Source: Colwellia psychrerythraea (lineage in GTDB: Bacteria; Pseudomonadota; Gammaproteobacteria; Enterobacterales; Alteromonadaceae). From it: DNA of 41,400 nucleotides. This document shows, piece by piece, positions 10,427-19,334 of this stretch. The position numbers and the translations under genes are program-made. Under the pieces are notes generated by a model. It searched no databases and was not told the origin of the DNA. It was given only the letters and a program-made list of their open reading frames with translations. Every line of letters begins with the position of its first letter. Position 1 is the stretch's first letter. The stretch spans positions 1 through 41,400 of the forward strand of contig MAAF01000085.1 in assembly GCA_002163005.1 (NCBI GenBank). The letters are read 5' to 3'.

Positions 10427-11254
10427 TTATAACATTTCTTTTCTTGATAAAAAACCAAACACCTTTTCGGCATTATGGCTAGTTTGCCAAGCTATCTCTT
10501 CTTGGTCAAGGCCTGTAATACTTGCAATTTCTTTGACTATAAATGGTAAGTAACACGGTTCATTGCGGCTACTTTTAGGTTTTGGTCGAATCGTTCGGGG
10601 TGTTAAATACGGAGCATCAGTCTCAATGAGTAATCGATTTAAAGGAATTAAACTTACAATATCCCGTAAGCTTTGACCTCTACGCTCATCACATAACCAA
10701 CCAGTTATACCTATATACATATCCGCTGCTATACATTGTGTTAGCTCAGGTTTTGAGCCGGTAAAACAATGCGCAACCATAGCAGGAACTTTATCAAAAT
10801 AGGGTAATAATGTCGTAAACCATGGGTCAAAAGCGTCTCTTTGGTGCAAAAATAGTGGCATTTGCAGTTCTGAAGCTACAGCAACTTGTTCACTAAATAT
10901 TTTTTGTTGTTGAGCGGGTTCGGAAAAATTTCGATTGAAATCTAAACCACACTCACCAATAGCCTTAACTTGCTCTTGTTTAGCGATTAGCTTGAGTTGG
11001 TCTAAGTAGTCATCGGTAACATGATCAGCGTCGTGGGGATGCACACCTGCTGTGCTATATAAAAAATCAGGGAAGCTTGTTTGATAATGTTGGCACAAAG
11101 CTAACGCTTTCTTGCTTTCTTCAACACTCGTACCAGTAATCAACAAACCATGTAGTTGAGCCGTTTGAGCTCGGCGAATAACATCTTCGCGATCTTTATC
11201 AAAACGTTTATTGGTTAAGTTGACGCCAATATCTATCAAAGTGCTTTTATTCAA
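10427..11254 (-). CDS. tatD: TatD-family metal-dependent DNase
   Basis: This TIM-barrel metallohydrolase is named for its position beside tatABC; the family has DNase activity and is not needed for export. Metal-ligand motifs are AGVHPHDAD, GECGLDFNRNFS, FLHQRDA, AHCFTG and LIETDAPYLTP. It has 275 residues from a TTG start at 11254; the next in-frame stop lies only five codons upstream and no ATG or GTG fits, so TTG is the best choice. That TTG overlaps the stop of the broken upstream gene (TTGA), consistent with ancestral translational coupling. It is followed without a gap by the diguanylate cyclase gene. Confidence 0.93.
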   Translation of the reverse strand: MNKSTLIDIGVNLTNKRFDKDREDVIRRAQTAQLHGLLITGTSVEESKKALALCQHYQTSFPDFLYSTAGVHPHDADHVTDDYLDQLKLIAKQEQVKAIGECGLDFNRNFSEPAQQQKIFSEQVAVASELQMPLFLHQRDAFDPWFTTLLPYFDKVPAMVAHCFTGSKPELTQCIAADMYIGITGWLCDERRGQSLRDIVSLIPLNRLLIETDAPYLTPRTIRPKPKSSRNEPCYLPFIVKEIASITGLDQEEIAWQTSHNAEKVFGFLSRKEML

Positions 11255-11754
11255 ATTAATCTCGATCTATTTAAGCCTTTTACTTTAATACGTTTCTTAG
11301 TATTTTCTTTTTGCAATAACACAGAGCTAATCGCCCCTTTGGTTAAAACCACGCGTTGGCCTGTTTCTAGCCTAAGTTTATAATTATCTTTTTGTTGCCA
11401 TTTTTGACCATTCTCAAACGTAATTTTCCATCGCCCGTAAGGTGTTTTTCTTAATTTACTAATCGTTAGGGCAATATAATTTATTTCGTTAGCGAATTCT
11501 TCACTCGTTTTTTCACCTGCCCTTTAGAAAAGGAATCAACTTGTTCGGCTGTCAAGTAAGTTACTTCAAGCTCCGCACTTACTTGTACTGCTTTTACTTG
11601 TCAGTTGGTCAAAACAAGTAAAAGCAGTATCTTGACTTATTTTTACACAATCTTGAATTCTATCCGAAAGGCTTTCTTCTTTGGCTAACACTGTTGGTAA
11701 TAATAATAAGCTAGTAATTACTGTAAAATAAGTGAGTTATAAACTATTTTTCAT
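11251..11754 (-). pseudogene. Disrupted gene for a small secreted protein in the tat operon
   Basis: The 490 bases between tatC and tatD hold a broken gene. An ATG at 11754 overlaps the end of tatC, and the frame shows a signal peptide (ITSLLLLPTVLA) followed by KEESLSDRIQDCVKISQDTA, but codon 6 is TAA. The frame then fails after TSKSSTSKCGA, and continues in another frame with LEVTYLTAEQVDSFSKGQVK. It shifts again at a run of six A (11508-11513) into EEFANEINYIALTISKLRK and later KTPYGRWKITFENGQKWQQ, running to a TGA that overlaps the tatD start. Three lesions make decay likely. I recall similar small periplasmic proteins in Alteromonadales but know no function. Confidence 0.75.
11586..11629. 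repeat. Perfect 16-bp inverted repeat inside the pseudogene
   Basis: TACTGCTTTTACTTGT (11586-11601) is the exact complement of ACAAGTAAAAGCAGTA (11614-11629), with a 12-base loop. It lies within coding sequence and immediately next to one of the frameshifts. Confidence 0.9.
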
Positions 11755-12508
11755 TTGCCTTTATATTATTCGATTCGTCTTCATCTTCTTTATGATAAAA
11801 CGAGGCAATAATAATACCGACTTCAAATAAAATCAGCATTGGCACGGCCAACATAGTTTGCGAAATAATATCAGGTGGTGTCAACAACATACCAATAACG
11901 AATGCACCGACTACAACATAAGGTCGTTTTTCTCTTAAGCTATCAGGTGTCGTCATACCTGTCCAACACATTAAAATGATGGCAATTGGAATTTCAAATG
12001 CGGCACCAAAAGCAAAAAAAAGCTTTAATATAAAATCTAGATAACTACTGATATCAGTTGCAATAACAACACCTTCTGGTGCTACTGAAGTAAAAAAGGC
12101 GAATACCACAGGAAATACAAGAAAGTAAGCAAAGGCAATACCACTATAAAACAAAAATGTAGAGCCGAGCATTAGCGGGGCAATCATGCGTTTTTCATTG
12201 CTGTATAAACCAGGAGCAACAAATGACCACACTTGATATAAGACAAATGGCATCGCAATAAATAGGGATAAAACCAAGGTTAACTTAAAGGGTGCAAAAA
12301 ATGGTGAAGCGACATCGGTCGCTATCATTTGTGATCCCTCTGGCATGGTAGCTAATAGTGGCTGTGCCACGTATTGATAAATATCTTGTGCAAAGTAGAC
12401 TAAGCAACAAAAAACAATTAAGACCCCAAGAATTGAGCGCAATAAACGATTACGTAATTCTAAAAGGTGATCAAAGAGGCTTGCAACTTGTGCTGGGGGA
12501 GTACTCAT
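11744..12508 (-). CDS. tatC: Sec-independent protein translocase subunit TatC
   Basis: TatC is the inner-membrane receptor that, with TatB, binds twin-arginine signal peptides of folded proteins. It has 254 residues, six predicted membrane spans, the cytoplasmic N-terminus with HLLELRNRLLRS, and the conserved FxAPF segment (SPFFAPFKLTL). The acidic tail ends SNNIKANEK. It overlaps tatB by four bases (ATGA) and its end overlaps the start of the broken gene by 11 bases, so the whole cluster is one tightly packed operon. Confidence 0.97.
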   Translation of the reverse strand: MSTPPAQVASLFDHLLELRNRLLRSILGVLIVFCCLVYFAQDIYQYVAQPLLATMPEGSQMIATDVASPFFAPFKLTLVLSLFIAMPFVLYQVWSFVAPGLYSNEKRMIAPLMLGSTFLFYSGIAFAYFLVFPVVFAFFTSVAPEGVVIATDISSYLDFILKLFFAFGAAFEIPIAIILMCWTGMTTPDSLREKRPYVVVGAFVIGMLLTPPDIISQTMLAVPMLILFEVGIIIASFYHKEDEDESNNIKANEK

Positions 12509-12969
12509 GGCTGGAGTTTATCACTTTCTGGATTAACTAGTTTATCTTGATTTTCTGCTGGAACACTCGATATTTTGGGCTCTTCGGTATCTTGAACCTT
12601 CTCCGACTCCACTTTAACATGCGGAGCTGAAGCTAATGAAGAAGCGATCATTGACTCTAATGGTTGTCTATCGACCTTTTTGAAAGGCTCAGTGACAGAA
12701 TCCGCTGCTTCTTGCAATGATTTCAATGATTCAGCAACTTCAGGACTTAAGTTTTGTAAGTTACTTTGTTCTGCTTTTTTTAAGTTAGCATGTAGCTCAT
12801 GTATGCGTAATTCTTCTGTGAGCTCAGACTTAACCGTGTCGCTAAATTTTCTAGCGCCAGATATCCAGCCACGAAGAGTACGGATTGCTACCGGTAAGCG
12901 TTCAGGGCCTAAAATAACTAAGCCCATAATTGCAATAAGGATTAATTCCCAAAAGCCAACATCAAACAT
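12505..12969 (-). CDS. tatB: Sec-independent protein translocase subunit TatB
   Basis: TatB forms the signal-peptide receptor with TatC. The 154 residues show one N-terminal membrane helix (FWELILIAIMGLVILGPERL) with the TatB-type Glu at its start, an amphipathic helix after the GPERLP hinge, and a long charged, probably disordered C-terminal tail. It begins three bases after the tatA stop and overlaps tatC by four bases. Confidence 0.96.
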   Translation of the reverse strand: MFDVGFWELILIAIMGLVILGPERLPVAIRTLRGWISGARKFSDTVKSELTEELRIHELHANLKKAEQSNLQNLSPEVAESLKSLQEAADSVTEPFKKVDRQPLESMIASSLASAPHVKVESEKVQDTEEPKISSVPAENQDKLVNPESDKLQP

Positions 12970-12972
12970 ACA

Positions 12973-13230
12973 TTAGGCCTGATCAGTTTCTTTGGTCTTG
13001 CTTTCTTTAGTTTTGACAACTTCTTCTGTAGCACTTTTTGAGCTATCCGCTAAAGTATCTGAAGTTTTTTCTGCACTATTTTTTTGTTCTTTATCTTCAC
13101 CTATAGCACTTTTAAAACCTTTAACCGCCGACCCTAAATCACCACCTATATTACGTAGTTTTTTGGTTCCAAATAATAATACTACGATCACGGCAACAAT
13201 AACTAGTTGCCAAATTCCGATTCCACCCAT
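12973..13230 (-). CDS. tatA: Sec-independent protein translocase subunit TatA
   Basis: TatA oligomerises to let folded proteins through the inner membrane. It has 85 residues with an N-terminal membrane helix ([19 protein letters not shown]), the FGTKKLR hinge, an amphipathic helix and a charged tail. It is the first gene of the tatABC-tatD-cyclase-hemB operon. The promoter should lie in 13231-13400, but I could not pick out convincing boxes. Confidence 0.96.
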   Translation of the reverse strand: MGGIGIWQLVIVAVIVVLLFGTKKLRNIGGDLGSAVKGFKSAIGEDKEQKNSAEKTSDTLADSSKSATEEVVKTKESKTKETDQA

Positions 13231-13418
13231 AATAAGTTAACTCCTGATATTTGATGCTCACAAGACTAACCTATATGTTAGCTCATGCTTTATGTATCAA
13301 CATTATATACCTAAATAATGCAGGGAAACGAGTAAAAGCGGTAAATGAATTGGTAAATGATGAGCTAAAACAATATTTATTTTGCGGGTAAGCATCTTTC
13401 AATCAAATGAACGGATCA

Positions 13419-13445
13419 AAAAAGGCGACTTTGCAGTCGCCTTTG
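13419..13445 (-). terminator. Terminator after the TonB-dependent receptor
   Basis: AAAGGCGACT and AGTCGCCTTT form a perfect 10-bp stem with a 4-base loop, followed on the minus strand by six T. It lies about 50 bases beyond the receptor stop codon. Confidence 0.88.
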
Positions 13446-13493
13446 GTTTTAAGTGCAGTAATTATCTACAATAAAAGCAGCAATTTATACTAA

Positions 13494-16001
13494 CTAAAAT
13501 TTATATGAAGTATTAACAAAGAAAGTACGACCAACGACATCATAAATGTTTGGCACAGTGCCCATATCATTGCCGCCATAAACAGTTTCAGGTTCAGTAT
13601 CAAATAAGTTTTTAATACCGCCCGTTATTTGCCAATCATCATTAATATGGTAAGCCGACGAAATATTGTGGTATACGACGTTACCAGTAGTGAATTCTTC
13701 CCACTCGTTATTATAGTTCCAGCCTGCGCCATCCATACCTTGAATATAGTTTGCTGTATAAAGCAGGTTCCAATCTTCAGATAAATCAGCACTAACTGTT
13801 AAGTTAGACTTTAATTGTGAATAACCGCCCATATTGCCATCAATACTACCTTCATAACTTACGCCGCCTTCTTCAAATTCAAGTAAGTAGGTAGTATCTA
13901 GCATGACTCTAAAGATACCGGCAGTGTAGCTAATATTCCAATCAATACCTGAGGTGTTTTGCTGACCTACATTAGTTAGCGCTGCTGTCATTTCTGTCAA
14001 GTTGCCATCTGAGCTAATGTTAATCGTTGTACAGGCTACAGGGTCACCTGCTTTACACTTATCTAGCTCATTTTGTACATCAACACGAGCAATGGCATTA
14101 GTGATATCAAACTGCCAATAATCCATTGTCGTTGATAGACCTTCGGTAACTTCCCAAACAACACCTGCAGTAAAGGATTCACTCTCTTCCGGCTTTAAAT
14201 CTGCATCACTGGTGTAGTTCACTTTGATTTGCTGATCAAGCTGTGGATTTTCTTCGGTAGCCCATGGATCAACTAAATAATCATAAGACCCAGTATCACC
14301 ACCATATAATTCACTCACACTTGGTGCTCTAAAGCCAGTAGCTGCCACCGCTCTTAACATTAAACCATCAGTAACATTATACGTTGCACCTAGTTTCCAG
14401 GTTGCTGCACCACCAAAAGTAGAATAGTTATCATAACGTGTTGCTGCTTCTATCGTAAAAGAATCAGTTACTGGTACAGATAGCTCACCATAGATAGATT
14501 GAACTGAGTAATTACCTTCTGTTGGAGCTTGCTTTGCAGCAGTACTTTCCCCAGCTTGAGTAATTAAATCTGGGGTGTAGTAACCGCTTTCAAAGCGACT
14601 TTCAACACCAACAGCATAGCCAATATCGTGCTCATTAACGCCACTATAACCTGCCGCTAAAATAAACTGTTCGTTACCACCTTCATTCTTCTCGGTATAC
14701 ATAATGTCTTCCGAGGCTAAAAATTCGTTAGTGATTCCGTCATTTTTAAACCACATATCTTCATGAGCGTAAATGCTTTTTTCCATATTACCGGCATGGA
14801 TTGAGTTAGCAACACTGTCTTTTGAATCATTACGGCCATAGGTCGCCGACATATCCCATTGTGAGTCATTACTTAACAAGCCAGTTAAGCCAATAGAGGC
14901 ACGATAAGTGTCTGTTGTTTGTTCATAAATACGTGGACCAGCGTCTGTCATACGACGTTTATAAGTCAAGGTGTCGATCGGCTCTCCATCTTTATCAAAA
15001 TAATCAAACTGATTATTATAATCCTCAGAAAGTTTACTTCGATCTAACTCAATCGCTGCCGGCTGTGGCGCCATTTGTTGATTTGACTCTCGACGGGTGT
15101 ACATAAGATCAATACTTAACTCAGTATCATCAGCAATTTCACTATTAAAGTTAGTAAATAAGCTTAATAATTCATTTGGTGTTTGTGCATAGCTAGACGT
15201 AGTGTAATCATACGAATCTTGTTCTTTATCGTAATCTCTGAAAGTACCGTCACCATTTGGCACCATGCCACCTAAAGAGCCTTCAGGAATATATGACGAT
15301 TGTCCCGCGGGTACAAAATCACGGTCTGACTGGATTACTTCACCACGGTTTGAGTATTGAGCACCAACAACTAAGTTACCACCGGCAACTTCACTGCCGT
15401 GTAGAATACTAAAACCACCACTTTCGCCATCACCTTTATCAGTAATGCTACCATCAGCGGTTATTTCAGTACCTTGAAAGTCTTTTTTAGTGATGATGTT
15501 TACCACACCAGCAATGGCGTCTGAGCCGTAAACTGCTGAAGCACCATCTTTTAAAATTTCAATGGTTTGAATCATTGAAACAGGAATAGTATTTAAATCG
15601 ACTGAAGAGTCAGCGCCAGTCCCTGAAGCCACCATTCGACGACCATTTAATAATACTAACGTGCGTTGAGTTCCCATGCCACGTAAGTTAACTGTTGCCG
15701 AACCACCTGAACCGTTATTAGAGGTTGAACCTAAGCTCATACCAGATGCTGCAGGCTGCATCGATAATATTTCTTGTACAGAAGTAAAACCACTTTTAGT
15801 GATAAAGTCTGAAGAAATCACGGTTACTGGGCTAGCTGTTTCGATATCTGTTCTGTTAATACGAGAACCTGTGACAGCAATACGTTCAACATCTTCTGCA
15901 CCTTCTTCGGCAAATACTTGTACTGAGGTTACTGATGATGCTGCAAGGGCAAACATTACTGCGCGGCTGACAATATTCTTTCTGGCTGTTCTTAGGCTCA
16001 T
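13494..16001 (-). CDS. TonB-dependent outer-membrane receptor
   Basis: This 835-residue receptor imports a ligand across the outer membrane using TonB energy. It shows a signal peptide ending near VQVFA-EE, a TonB box-like IAVTGSRI, a plug domain with VNLRGMGTQRTLVLLNGRRM and SDAIAGVVNIITKKDF, then a beta-barrel ending in an aromatic residue (TSYKF). A Cys pair around KCKAGDPVACT lies in a late loop. It belongs to the large Oar/CirA-like group common in Alteromonadales, for which the ligand (siderophore, peptide, glycan or other) cannot be told from sequence. It stands alone between terminators; a Fur-like site sits just upstream, hinting at an iron-related ligand. Confidence 0.93.
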   Translation of the reverse strand: MSLRTARKNIVSRAVMFALAASSVTSVQVFAEEGAEDVERIAVTGSRINRTDIETASPVTVISSDFITKSGFTSVQEILSMQPAASGMSLGSTSNNGSGGSATVNLRGMGTQRTLVLLNGRRMVASGTGADSSVDLNTIPVSMIQTIEILKDGASAVYGSDAIAGVVNIITKKDFQGTEITADGSITDKGDGESGGFSILHGSEVAGGNLVVGAQYSNRGEVIQSDRDFVPAGQSSYIPEGSLGGMVPNGDGTFRDYDKEQDSYDYTTSSYAQTPNELLSLFTNFNSEIADDTELSIDLMYTRRESNQQMAPQPAAIELDRSKLSEDYNNQFDYFDKDGEPIDTLTYKRRMTDAGPRIYEQTTDTYRASIGLTGLLSNDSQWDMSATYGRNDSKDSVANSIHAGNMEKSIYAHEDMWFKNDGITNEFLASEDIMYTEKNEGGNEQFILAAGYSGVNEHDIGYAVGVESRFESGYYTPDLITQAGESTAAKQAPTEGNYSVQSIYGELSVPVTDSFTIEAATRYDNYSTFGGAATWKLGATYNVTDGLMLRAVAATGFRAPSVSELYGGDTGSYDYLVDPWATEENPQLDQQIKVNYTSDADLKPEESESFTAGVVWEVTEGLSTTMDYWQFDITNAIARVDVQNELDKCKAGDPVACTTINISSDGNLTEMTAALTNVGQQNTSGIDWNISYTAGIFRVMLDTTYLLEFEEGGVSYEGSIDGNMGGYSQLKSNLTVSADLSEDWNLLYTANYIQGMDGAGWNYNNEWEEFTTGNVVYHNISSAYHINDDWQITGGIKNLFDTEPETVYGGNDMGTVPNIYDVVGRTFFVNTSYKF

Positions 16002-16034
16002 TACTTCTACCTTTTTATCGTTAGTTTATTGGTA

Positions 16035-16053
16035 ACTGATGATTATCAATTGC
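16035..16053 (-). promoter_or_regulatory. Possible Fur box upstream of the receptor
   Basis: The segment around TGATGATTATCA, centred about 43 bases before the receptor start codon, matches the 19-bp Fur consensus at 13 positions by my alignment, with a perfect central GATTATC. Moderate match only; the site would place the receptor under iron repression. Confidence 0.4.
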
Positions 16054-16235
16054 CAACAATACTGCTCGATTTAATTGAAGAAGTTCGTTTTCAAGTGTTG
16101 TAACTTAGTTAAACCTGTAACGATGTGGTTACTTTCACATACAAACATGTGACTTACTGTAATTGAATTGGCTATTTTTACCTTAATCGTTAAGGTAAGC
16201 CCCCTTAAAAATATGGTGCGTTTTTTATAGACATA

Positions 16236-16262
16236 AAAAAACCGACATTAAGTCGGTTTATT
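16236..16262 (-). terminator. Terminator after rpoH
   Basis: On the minus strand AAACCGAC pairs with GTCGGTTT around a short loop and is followed by a T run, about 25 bases beyond the rpoH stop codon. Confidence 0.88.
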
Positions 16263-16285
16263 TAAATAAGATATTTGACTACACG

Positions 16286-17143
16286 TTAATCAAAAACCAT
16301 GGTGTTTTTTAGTTTTGATAAAGCATTTTTTTCTAACTGCCTTACACGTTCGGCTGATATCTGGTATTTATTAGCTAGCTCTTGTAACGTTGTTTTATCT
16401 TCAGTTAACCAGCGTGTTTTTATAATATCTTGACTGCGCTCATCAAGCGTTACTAATGCGGTTGATAAACGTTGATTAGCATGGTTATCCCAATTTTCAT
16501 TTTCAACTTCAACAGCTAAATCTGATTGTTTGTCTTGAAGGTATTGAGCAGGGGAAAAATTGCTAGCACCAAGATTGTCATCATCGTCTTTTGATAATTC
16601 AAACGCTTGATCATGGCTACTCATACGAGATTCCATTTCCATAACATCTTTCGTTGTTACGCCAAGGGTTTCCGCTACTGTATTTACTTCTTCAGTGCTG
16701 AACCAACCTAAACGTTTTTTATTTTTTCGAAGGTTAAAAAACAACTTACGTTGCGCTTTCGTTGTGGCAACTTTTACAATGCGCCAGTTTTTAAGCACAA
16801 ACTCATGAATTTCTGCTTTGATCCAATGCACAGCAAAAGAGACTAAACGTACACCTACTTCAGGATTAAAACGTTTAACAGCTTTCATTAAACCCACGTT
16901 GCCTTCTTGCACTAAATCGGCATGTGGTAAACCATAACCAGAATAACCTTTAGCAACATGTATAACAAAACGTAAGTGCGACATAATTAATTCTTGCGCC
17001 GCTTGTAAATCATTTTCATTATAGAGGCGAGTAGCCAGATCATGCTCTTTCTCTGCCGTGAGCATAGGAATGCTGTACGCAGATTGCATGTATGCTTCGA
17101 TACTACCACTTTTTGGTAAGATAAGTTGCATTGCTTCACTCAT
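16286..17143 (-). CDS. rpoH: RNA polymerase heat-shock sigma factor RpoH (sigma-32)
   Basis: Sigma-32 directs RNA polymerase to heat-shock promoters. The 285 residues contain region 2 with [20 protein letters not shown], the RpoH-specific box QRKLFFNLR, and the region 4 helix-turn-helix [20 protein letters not shown]. The frame is open further upstream, to 17227, but the ATG at 17143 fits the family N-terminus ([10 protein letters not shown]) and has a strong AAGGAG ten or so bases before it. It lies downstream of ftsX, as in other gammaproteobacteria, with a 337-base gap that probably carries its own promoter(s). In E. coli the 5' part of the message is a thermosensor; I did not attempt to fold it here. 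Confidence 0.97.
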   Translation of the reverse strand: MSEAMQLILPKSGSIEAYMQSAYSIPMLTAEKEHDLATRLYNENDLQAAQELIMSHLRFVIHVAKGYSGYGLPHADLVQEGNVGLMKAVKRFNPEVGVRLVSFAVHWIKAEIHEFVLKNWRIVKVATTKAQRKLFFNLRKNKKRLGWFSTEEVNTVAETLGVTTKDVMEMESRMSSHDQAFELSKDDDDNLGASNFSPAQYLQDKQSDLAVEVENENWDNHANQRLSTALVTLDERSQDIIKTRWLTEDKTTLQELANKYQISAERVRQLEKNALSKLKNTMVFD

Positions 17144-17340
17144 AAAAAACCCTCTCCTTCTTTTCTTTAATTCGCCCGCGATAATAACATATATCGACAC
17201 TTTTTGCGATAGCGGGGACATGAACATTAGCTTAATAGAAAGGGCGGCACAAGGCGATCTTTCAAATTTTTTGTGAATTAAATGTGACGATTTGTAAGCT
17301 TAAAGAATTATCAATAATAAACAGTTGGTTATACATGCTA

Positions 17341-17465
17341 AATTTCAAAAGGAAAGTTCAGGAACACTGAGTACTTTCACTGCTAACTGCTCCAATAAAG
17401 TCAGGCATTTCCTTAAGAATTGGTGTGAAAACTACGTGATGTTATGCTGTTCTTTCCTTTCAAAT
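17341..17465. repeat. Imperfect long palindrome between ftsX and rpoH
   Basis: The ends AATTTCAAAAGGAAAG and CTTTCCTTTCAAAT are inverted repeats, and further in GAACA pairs with TGTTC and GTACTTTCAC partly pairs with GTGAAAACTAC. The roughly 120-base element fills much of the 337-base gap from ftsX to rpoH. It does not share the ATACC ends of the R-family elements. It could be a decayed repeat or the ftsX terminator region. Confidence 0.5.
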
Positions 17466-17480
17466 GAGTCTTAAAAGATA

Positions 17481-18455
17481 TTAATCAGCATTCGGTTCAA
17501 TCGCTTTAATATGCTGGCTTACCGAGATATAGCTCCCAACTAAGGCAAGCACAATAGCAAAACCGATCAACATTAACGCTTCGCTGCCAGATAACCCCTG
17601 CAATTGGAAATTACTTTGATAAAGCTCACTTAAGTCACTAATCGCATAACCTAAGTACCAAGCAAGAAGTGTCACTGCAATACAAGACAGTATGCCACCA
17701 AAAATACCATACCATATACCGGAATATAGAAAGGGTCGTTGAATAAAGCTATCTGTTGCGCCAACCAATTTCATAATAGCGATAGCCTCTTTTTCATTTA
17801 AAATAGCTAATCGAATAGTATTACCGACAATTAACACCACAGATAAACACAATAACAAAGCGACACCTAGCACAATATCTTGTATCAAACGGGCCATCGC
17901 TTCTAAGCGTGTTAACCACTCTAAATCGAGTTTCCCTTGTTCAACTTCTCGCTCTTTGCTTAGTTTTGCTAATAGAGCATTTGCCGCTTGAGCTTGGCTG
18001 GCTCTTTGCGTTGGGGTTACCAATAATGTCGCTGGTAATGGGTTTTTATCTAGGTATTCAAGTGACTGTCCAAAACCGGATAAAATTTTAAATTCTTTTA
18101 ATGCTTGCTTCGCTGAAATGTAACGTACTTCTGCCACATCGTTATAAAGACTAATACGTTTTACCAGGTTTTGTGCACTCTTTTCAGTGGTTGATAGTTT
18201 TAGAAACAAGGTGATTTGCGAAGCGCTATCCCACTGTTCACTGACTTGCTCGGCGTTTTTAACAAAAAGATGCAAGGTTGCTGGCAATGCCAAACTGATG
18301 CCTAAAACAAAAATCGTCATCACGGTGGTAAAAGGCGTACGCCATAAATTACCTAAACTACCGACAGCTTGCTGAACATGCCGAATAGGTAAGGTTAATA
18401 GCCGCACCAACAAGCTTGAACGTGCTTTTAAACCACTACTATGAGTATTGCTCAT
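17481..18455 (-). CDS. ftsX: Cell-division ABC transporter permease-like FtsX
   Basis: FtsX is the membrane partner of FtsE; the complex sits at the division septum and activates peptidoglycan hydrolases through periplasmic partners. The protein (324 residues from the chosen start) has a cytoplasmic N-terminus, four membrane spans (about residues 45-65 and three in the C-terminal 120 residues) and a large periplasmic loop between the first two. The frame extends to 18497, but the ATG at 18455 is preceded by a GGGGG ribosome site and matches the family. It overlaps the end of ftsE by 17 bases, implying coupled translation. Confidence 0.95.
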   Translation of the reverse strand: MSNTHSSGLKARSSLLVRLLTLPIRHVQQAVGSLGNLWRTPFTTVMTIFVLGISLALPATLHLFVKNAEQVSEQWDSASQITLFLKLSTTEKSAQNLVKRISLYNDVAEVRYISAKQALKEFKILSGFGQSLEYLDKNPLPATLLVTPTQRASQAQAANALLAKLSKEREVEQGKLDLEWLTRLEAMARLIQDIVLGVALLLCLSVVLIVGNTIRLAILNEKEAIAIMKLVGATDSFIQRPFLYSGIWYGIFGGILSCIAVTLLAWYLGYAISDLSELYQSNFQLQGLSGSEALMLIGFAIVLALVGSYISVSQHIKAIEPNAD

Positions 18456-19146
18456 CAGTCGCCCCCTGCCTTTGTAAACCGTCAACAATACCATCATTGA
18501 TCATGGTGCCCTCTTTCAGCGTCAGTGTGCGGTATTTCATGCGTGCAATTAAACCTAGATCATGAGTAGCAATAAGTACGGTTACACCGGCAGCATTAAA
18601 CTCTTCAAATAAGCGAATAATATCTAATGATAACTTGGGATCTAAATTTCCGGTAGGCTCATCAGCAAGGAGAATAGGCGGTTTATTCACAATGGCGCGA
18701 GCTATACCAACGCGTTGTTGTTCACCACCAGAAAGCATATGAGGATAACATTTTAACTTAGCACTTAAATGCACTTTATCTAACGCAGTCGCAACACGCT
18801 TTTTAATTTCACTGTGACTAACGCCCTCAATAATTAGCGGTAAGGCAACATTATCAAAAACAGTGCGATCTTTAAGCAAATTATGGCTTTGAAATATCAT
18901 GCCGATACCACGGCGCACATATGGTACTTGCTTATACTGGATATCAGAGAGTTCGGTGTGATTTACTTGAATACTGCCAGAGCTGGGCTTTTCCATTAAT
19001 GAGATTAATTTTAACAAGGTACTTTTACCTGCTCCTGAGTGGCCAGTTAAAAAAGCCATTTCACCGCTTTCCAGACTAAAACTCACTTGTTTTAATGCCA
19101 GAAAACCGCCTGGATAGGTTTTATTTACCTTATTGAAATTAATCAT
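18439..19146 (-). CDS. ftsE: Cell-division ATP-binding protein FtsE
   Basis: This is the ATPase of the FtsEX complex. The 235 residues contain Walker [10 protein letters not shown], the Q-loop region, the signature [15 protein letters not shown], Walker [12 protein letters not shown] and the switch histidine ATHDLGL. It is coupled to ftsX downstream. Upstream, element R4 separates it from ftsY, in a gene order (ftsY-ftsE-ftsX-rpoH) otherwise conserved, so ftsE may need its own promoter or read-through from ftsY. Confidence 0.97.
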   Translation of the reverse strand: MINFNKVNKTYPGGFLALKQVSFSLESGEMAFLTGHSGAGKSTLLKLISLMEKPSSGSIQVNHTELSDIQYKQVPYVRRGIGMIFQSHNLLKDRTVFDNVALPLIIEGVSHSEIKKRVATALDKVHLSAKLKCYPHMLSGGEQQRVGIARAIVNKPPILLADEPTGNLDPKLSLDIIRLFEEFNAAGVTVLIATHDLGLIARMKYRTLTLKEGTMINDGIVDGLQRQGATDEQYS

Positions 19147-19201
19147 ATTACTTTAATACTTTGTACGAATAAGTGGGCTAACTTAGCACAATTAGCCTGT
19201 G

Positions 19202-19331
19202 ATACTCAAACGACTTCAAAATGCAAGTTCAGGCATTTTGAAGTGGAGAGGTATATCTACTTAAAAGTTGCTTGGACATTTATTGATACCCAAGCTACCT
19301 GAAACACGCATCTTCAAGTGGTTTGGGTATA
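19202..19331. repeat. Palindromic intergenic element, short copy R4
   Basis: Left end ATACTCAAACGACTTCAAAATGC and right end GCATCTTCAAGTGGTTTGGGTAT pair with a few mismatches and match the termini of R3. A second, smaller hairpin is nested at the left (ACTTCAAAATGC pairing with GCATTTTGAAGT, closing near 19252 with GTAT). Only 130 bases long, it appears to be an internally deleted or composite copy. It fills the ftsY-ftsE gap. Confidence 0.75.
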
Positions 19332-19334
19332 TAG

